Assembly: GCA_005938025.2 (NCBI GenBank)
Contig: VCCI02000002.1
Coordinates: 186,001-250,000 of the forward strand
Reading direction: 5' to 3'
From: Inquilinus sp. KBS0705
Lineage (GTDB): Bacteria > Bacteroidota > Bacteroidia > Sphingobacteriales > Sphingobacteriaceae
Length of the DNA stretch: 64,000 nt
A model generated the notes under the pieces. That model did no database searches. It was not told the origin of the DNA and saw only the letters and a list, made by a program, of their open reading frames with translations. The position numbers and the translations under genes were made by a program. Shown here one piece after another: positions 61,076-64,000 of the stretch (the first letter of the stretch is position 1; the number at the start of each line of letters is the position of its first letter).

Positions 61076-61198
61076 CTATGCAGCATGTACTTTTCTTGCT
61101 TTCATGGTTTTTAGGTCGCTTAATAAAATGCTCATTAGCTGTTTATCAAAGTTCGACACTAATTTTATTGTGGTTGGTTTTTGGTAAGTTTTCATCAT
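61076..61198 (-). CDS. Possible 40-residue small protein
   Basis: The reverse strand from the ATG at 61198 reads MMKTYQKPTTIKLVSNFDKQ, then LMSILLSDLKTMKARKVHAA and stop. It is basic with one amphipathic helix and shows no membrane segment. It is followed within 30 nt by a long RNA-like hairpin and then a terminator, which suggests a compact transcription unit. I recognise no family. The alternative is a chance ORF in the leader of the nitrilase gene or the tail of the TM2 gene. Confidence 0.4.
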   Translation of the reverse strand: MMKTYQKPTTIKLVSNFDKQLMSILLSDLKTMKARKVHAA

Positions 61199-61225
61199 CG
61201 TTTATTTTAAATATGTAAAGTATTA

Positions 61226-61591
61226 TTATTGGTAAATGCCCATTTTAACAACATGGAAGCTTTCGTAAGCCATTTTTTGGTTGTACTCCATTGCCAGTGA
61301 TTTGTGGTTGATAAGGTCCATTATCGATCCTATAAAACACAAGCCTATGGTAAACAGATACAATAAGCCCATACCTACCTGGCCTGTCATAAAACGTTGT
61401 AATCCCGGCACTAAAAACATGCCTACTAACGAGAATATCAAAACATCCTGAGGGCTTTTTCTTTTGCTGGTATAAACCATATAAAAGTTTTGTTTTTGAG
61501 CATCAGTCAGGTCATTGGTGGCCTGATACAAAAAAGTCATTTCCTCGGTAGTGATACCATCTAATGACATATAAGGATTGTAAGTGTCCAT
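61226..61591 (-). CDS. TM2 domain membrane protein
   Basis: A 121-residue protein. The soluble N-terminal 45 residues (GITTEEMTFLYQATNDLTDAQKQNFYMVY) precede KRKSPQDVLIFSLVGMFLVPGLQRFMTGQVGMGLLYLFTIGLCFIGSIMDL, which is the TM2 domain: two helices with a short glycine-rich turn and the closing IMDL. The function in bacteria is unknown. It runs alone or as the 5' gene of the small unit that follows it. Confidence 0.88.
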   Translation of the reverse strand: MDTYNPYMSLDGITTEEMTFLYQATNDLTDAQKQNFYMVYTSKRKSPQDVLIFSLVGMFLVPGLQRFMTGQVGMGLLYLFTIGLCFIGSIMDLINHKSLAMEYNQKMAYESFHVVKMGIYQ

Positions 61592-61721
61592 TTTTTTAAT
61601 TGTTAGTTGTTAATGATGATGTAAAACTAATATCCGATTAAAAATTAACCTATACAAAACTGGCAGCCAGTAATAAACTATCGGTAAAGCGGGGAAATAT
61701 TACGGTGAAAACAGCAGGTTT

Positions 61722-62030
61722 TTATTCACCGATATTACTTATTGGCGGAAAGTAGCGGCGGCTACGAAGCAGGGTGACTATGCGGTATAATATAATGCCG
61801 GTGGCGGGTATACCCAACCAATGCGCGTGAAAAGAGTTTTTAATATCGCCATGAAATAAATAGGCGATGGCATGCCCCAGGCCGCAACCTGGGCACCAGG
61901 AAATGCCCATGGCTTTTAAGGGGCATAAACTAAAATGGCTTTTACCTACCGGGTTGGTAAAAGCCAGGCAAGTTAAAGCCACTATCCAGAATATTAATTC
62001 AAAGTACCGGTTAAAAAGTTTTTTAATCAA
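61722..62030 (-). CDS. DUF2752 membrane protein
   Basis: A 102-residue protein. FTNPVGKSHFSLCPLKAMGISWCPGCGLGHAIAYLFHGDIKNSFHAHWLG is the DUF2752 hallmark (C-P...CPGCG-x-G-x-x-R/H-A), followed by a second helix. The paired cysteines and histidine could bind metal or haem, but no function is established. Its start overlaps the stop of the DUF4199 gene by eight bases, so the two are an operon. Confidence 0.9.
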   Translation of the reverse strand: MIKKLFNRYFELIFWIVALTCLAFTNPVGKSHFSLCPLKAMGISWCPGCGLGHAIAYLFHGDIKNSFHAHWLGIPATGIILYRIVTLLRSRRYFPPISNIGE

Positions 62031-62436
62031 CCTTGTTGCTTTTGGTGGTCAGCAATAAAGATACACCGAAAGCAATTATAACCCCAACCAATAATGCACC
62101 AAAAATACGCCCGCTAAAGCTTTGAAAGCTGGTATCGTTGCCGGATAAGGTGTAGTTAATATAAACAATACCGGCAAATACAGTAATTGCACCGCCAACC
62201 AATAATATTTTAAAGCTCTGTATAAGGGCCTCTAAAAAGCCCATCTGGCCCTTTAACTCGCCATCCCTAAAGTTTTTTACGCCAAAATACAGGCCTATAA
62301 GCGGTATCAAAACCGATATATACTCAATAGGCGATGTTTTGCTATCTGCAAGGTTGTACCCGGTGGTACGCATTACAAATATCCAAATGATACTTAAAAC
62401 GCCTATTAATAGGCCAAAGATTACCGAGTTCTTCAT
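62023..62436 (-). CDS. DUF4199 membrane protein
   Basis: A 137-residue protein with four hydrophobic segments. It has VIFGLLIGVLSIIWIFVM at the start, YISVLIPLIGLYFGVKNFRD, MGFLEALIQSFKILLVGGAITVFAGIVYINY and a C-terminal helix before TTKSNKVD. This is the DUF4199 layout, found almost only in Bacteroidota. Function unknown. It is divergent from mfd and overlaps the DUF2752 gene. Confidence 0.88.
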   Translation of the reverse strand: MKNSVIFGLLIGVLSIIWIFVMRTTGYNLADSKTSPIEYISVLIPLIGLYFGVKNFRDGELKGQMGFLEALIQSFKILLVGGAITVFAGIVYINYTLSGNDTSFQSFSGRIFGALLVGVIIAFGVSLLLTTKSNKVD

Positions 62437-62573
62437 GTTGTATAAAGTTTAGTAAATGCTTAGTCGTCGAAATATCATTTAAAAGTAAACAATAGGGCAA
62501 ATTGTTTGCTATAATTTTTTGATAATTAACAAGCGCCAATTAAAAAGGCGTTTTTACGTATATTTGCACTGTT

Positions 62574-64000
62574 TTGAACATCCGTGATATATTAGAGCGA
62601 TATAAAGCTGACGAACGGGTAAAGGCATTAGCGGCAGCGTTAAATGCCGGTAAAAACCCAAGAGTACAGCTGCGTGGTTTAGTCGGATCGGGTGATGCGG
62701 CCATGGCGGCAGCATTGTATTTTTTGCAGCACAAGCCTATCATATTTGTACTGCCCGAACGTGAAGAGGCCGCTTACTTTATGGCCGATCTGGAAAATCT
62801 TACCGGCAAGGATGTATTGCTTTTCCCATCATCGTACCGCAAACCATTTGAATTTACCCAGCCAGATAGCAGCAACGTTTTAGCCCGTGCAGAGGTTTTG
62901 AACGAGCTTAATCACTCAACCGAATATGGGCAGCTTATTGTTACCTACCCCGAAGCGCTGGCCGAAAAGGTAATAGATCGTGCGTCGCTTGAAAAAAACA
63001 CGCTCGAAATATCGGTAAACAATAAATTGAGCATCGATTTTATTACTGAGTTTTTGGTTGAGTATGATTTTGACCGGGTAGACTTTGTGTACGAGCCGGG
63101 GCAATTCTCTGTTCGTGGGGGTATTGTTGATATCTTCTCTTTCTCGCACGACCTGCCTTACCGGGTGGAGTTTTTTGGTGATTTTATTGAGTCGATACGA
63201 ACCTTCGAGATAGAAAGCCAGTTATCTGTTGAACAGGTAAAGCAAATTACTATTGTACCTAACGTGCAATCGAAGTTTTTAACCGAGAATAACATATCGC
63301 TTTTAGAGTATGTGGATACCGGCACACAGGTTTGGATAAAGGACGTACAGTTTACGCTTGATATTATACAAACCGGCCACAAAAAAGCAACTCAGTTATG
63401 GAAAGCGCTATCTGCCGGCGAGAAAAACCAAAATCCCGACTGGATAGACCCCAAATTTAGCTTTACCGACGAAAAATTAATAGCCGACCAGCTGCACGAC
63501 TTTCCGGTGGTAGAATTTGGCAAGCAGTTTTTTTACCGCGAAGCCAGCCCCATTAATTTTGACATGCGCCCGCAGCCGTCTTTTAACAAAGACTTTAGCC
63601 TGCTGATACATAACTTTAAAAATAACGAAGCCGAAAAGATAGAGAACTACATACTTACCGATTCGGCGCGACAGGTTGAGCGGCTTTACGCCATCTTAGA
63701 AGACCTGGACAAAAACGTAAAATTTACCCCCATCAGCGTATCTATACGCGAGGGGTTTATTGACCGCGAACAAAAGCTGGCTTGCTATACCGACCACCAG
63801 ATATTTGACCGCTATTACAAATACAAACTAAAAAAGGGCTATCAGCGCTCGCAAGCCATCACTCTTAAAGAACTGCGCGACTTAAAGCCGGGCGATTTTA
63901 TAACCCATATAGACCATGGCATTGGCAAATACGCCGGACTGGAAAAAGTAGAGGTGAATGGCAAAACACAAGAGATGATACGCCTTGTGTATGCTGATAA
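62574..64000 (+). CDS. mfd: Transcription-repair coupling factor Mfd, N-terminal part
   Basis: The reading frame is open to the right edge of the window, giving 475 residues. It starts at a TTG (62574) followed by NIRDILERYKADERVKALA; the first in-frame ATG lies 42 codons further, inside the conserved UvrB-homology domain, so TTG is the likely start. VYEPGQFSVRGGIVDIFSFS is the UvrB-like domain-1 signature. LKPGDFITHIDHGIGKYAGLE, near the edge, is the RNA-polymerase-interaction domain. The helicase domains lie beyond the window. Mfd removes stalled RNA polymerase and recruits UvrA. Confidence 0.95.
   Translation, partial: MNIRDILERYKADERVKALAAALNAGKNPRVQLRGLVGSGDAAMAAALYFLQHKPIIFVLPEREEAAYFMADLENLTGKDVLLFPSSYRKPFEFTQPDSSNVLARAEVLNELNHSTEYGQLIVTYPEALAEKVIDRASLEKNTLEISVNNKLSIDFITEFLVEYDFDRVDFVYEPGQFSVRGGIVDIFSFSHDLPYRVEFFGDFIESIRTFEIESQLSVEQVKQITIVPNVQSKFLTENNISLLEYVDTGTQVWIKDVQFTLDIIQTGHKKATQLWKALSAGEKNQNPDWIDPKFSFTDEKLIADQLHDFPVVEFGKQFFYREASPINFDMRPQPSFNKDFSLLIHNFKNNEAEKIENYILTDSARQVERLYAILEDLDKNVKFTPISVSIREGFIDREQKLACYTDHQIFDRYYKYKLKKGYQRSQAITLKELRDLKPGDFITHIDHGIGKYAGLEKVEVNGKTQEMIRLVYAD

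Overview
The window is a chromosomal segment of a Bacteroidota bacterium, most likely from the Sphingobacteriaceae and closest in feel to Mucilaginibacter or Pedobacter. The evidence is a SusC/SusD outer-membrane pair, SpII lipoproteins with 'C-K/R-K-D' type mature ends, a GldN-like type IX secretion protein, promoters of the Bacteroidota TTTG / TAnnTTTG type, few Shine-Dalgarno sequences, and protein sequences typical of this family. Most of the window is ordinary housekeeping sequence, with one accessory island and one repeat array in the middle.

Layout. 1-5 kb: the end of a DUF808 membrane protein gene, a VOC protein, a secreted metallo-beta-lactamase-fold hydrolase, a lipoprotein, tRNA-Arg(CCU) and metG. 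5-6.4 kb: an LD-carboxypeptidase and a DoxX protein. 6.5-12.3 kb: a SusC/SusD-type uptake operon with a third, DUF1735-like lipoprotein, divergent from a PadR - PspC pair (12.4-14.7 kb). 14.8-20 kb: a TonB-dependent receptor and a secreted M14 peptidase, convergent around a nested inverted repeat. 20-31 kb: recQ, murF, a FAD oxidoreductase, a zinc peptidase, apaG, a tRNA-dihydrouridine synthase, and a CPBP - DUF2007 - cdsA - psd operon for phospholipid synthesis. 31-33.7 kb: a gldN-like gene, rplS and trmD.

33.7-41.6 kb: the canonical rpsP-rimM-trmD-rplS operon is split. Between trmD and rimM lie two VOC genes, an XRE regulator with two related membrane proteins, and a complete 3,242-bp IS1595-type mobile element. 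That element (36500-39741) has 37-bp perfect terminal inverted repeats, an 8-bp target duplication, a transposase and several passenger ORFs. 41.7-42.9 kb: a DUF559 (Vsr-like nuclease fold) gene sits inside a tandem array of structured units with a 158-bp period. 43-52.6 kb: an SPFH/flotillin protein, pfkA, a split DsbD system, birA, rsfS, ftsH and a LUD protein. 52.6-62.4 kb: a metallophosphoesterase, a radical SAM protein, an SGNH-like + MBOAT acylation pair, a zinc-ribbon protein, a Nif3-like protein, a nitrilase, and small TM2, DUF2752 and DUF4199 membrane proteins. The window ends inside mfd.

The intergenic DNA is rich in dispersed inverted repeats of at least five families. The strongest candidates for new biology are the DUF559 gene in its repeat array, the IS1595-type element with its passengers and 370-nt gene-free segment, the GldN protein with an extra N-terminal domain, and a 40-codon ORF followed by a long RNA-like hairpin near 61 kb.
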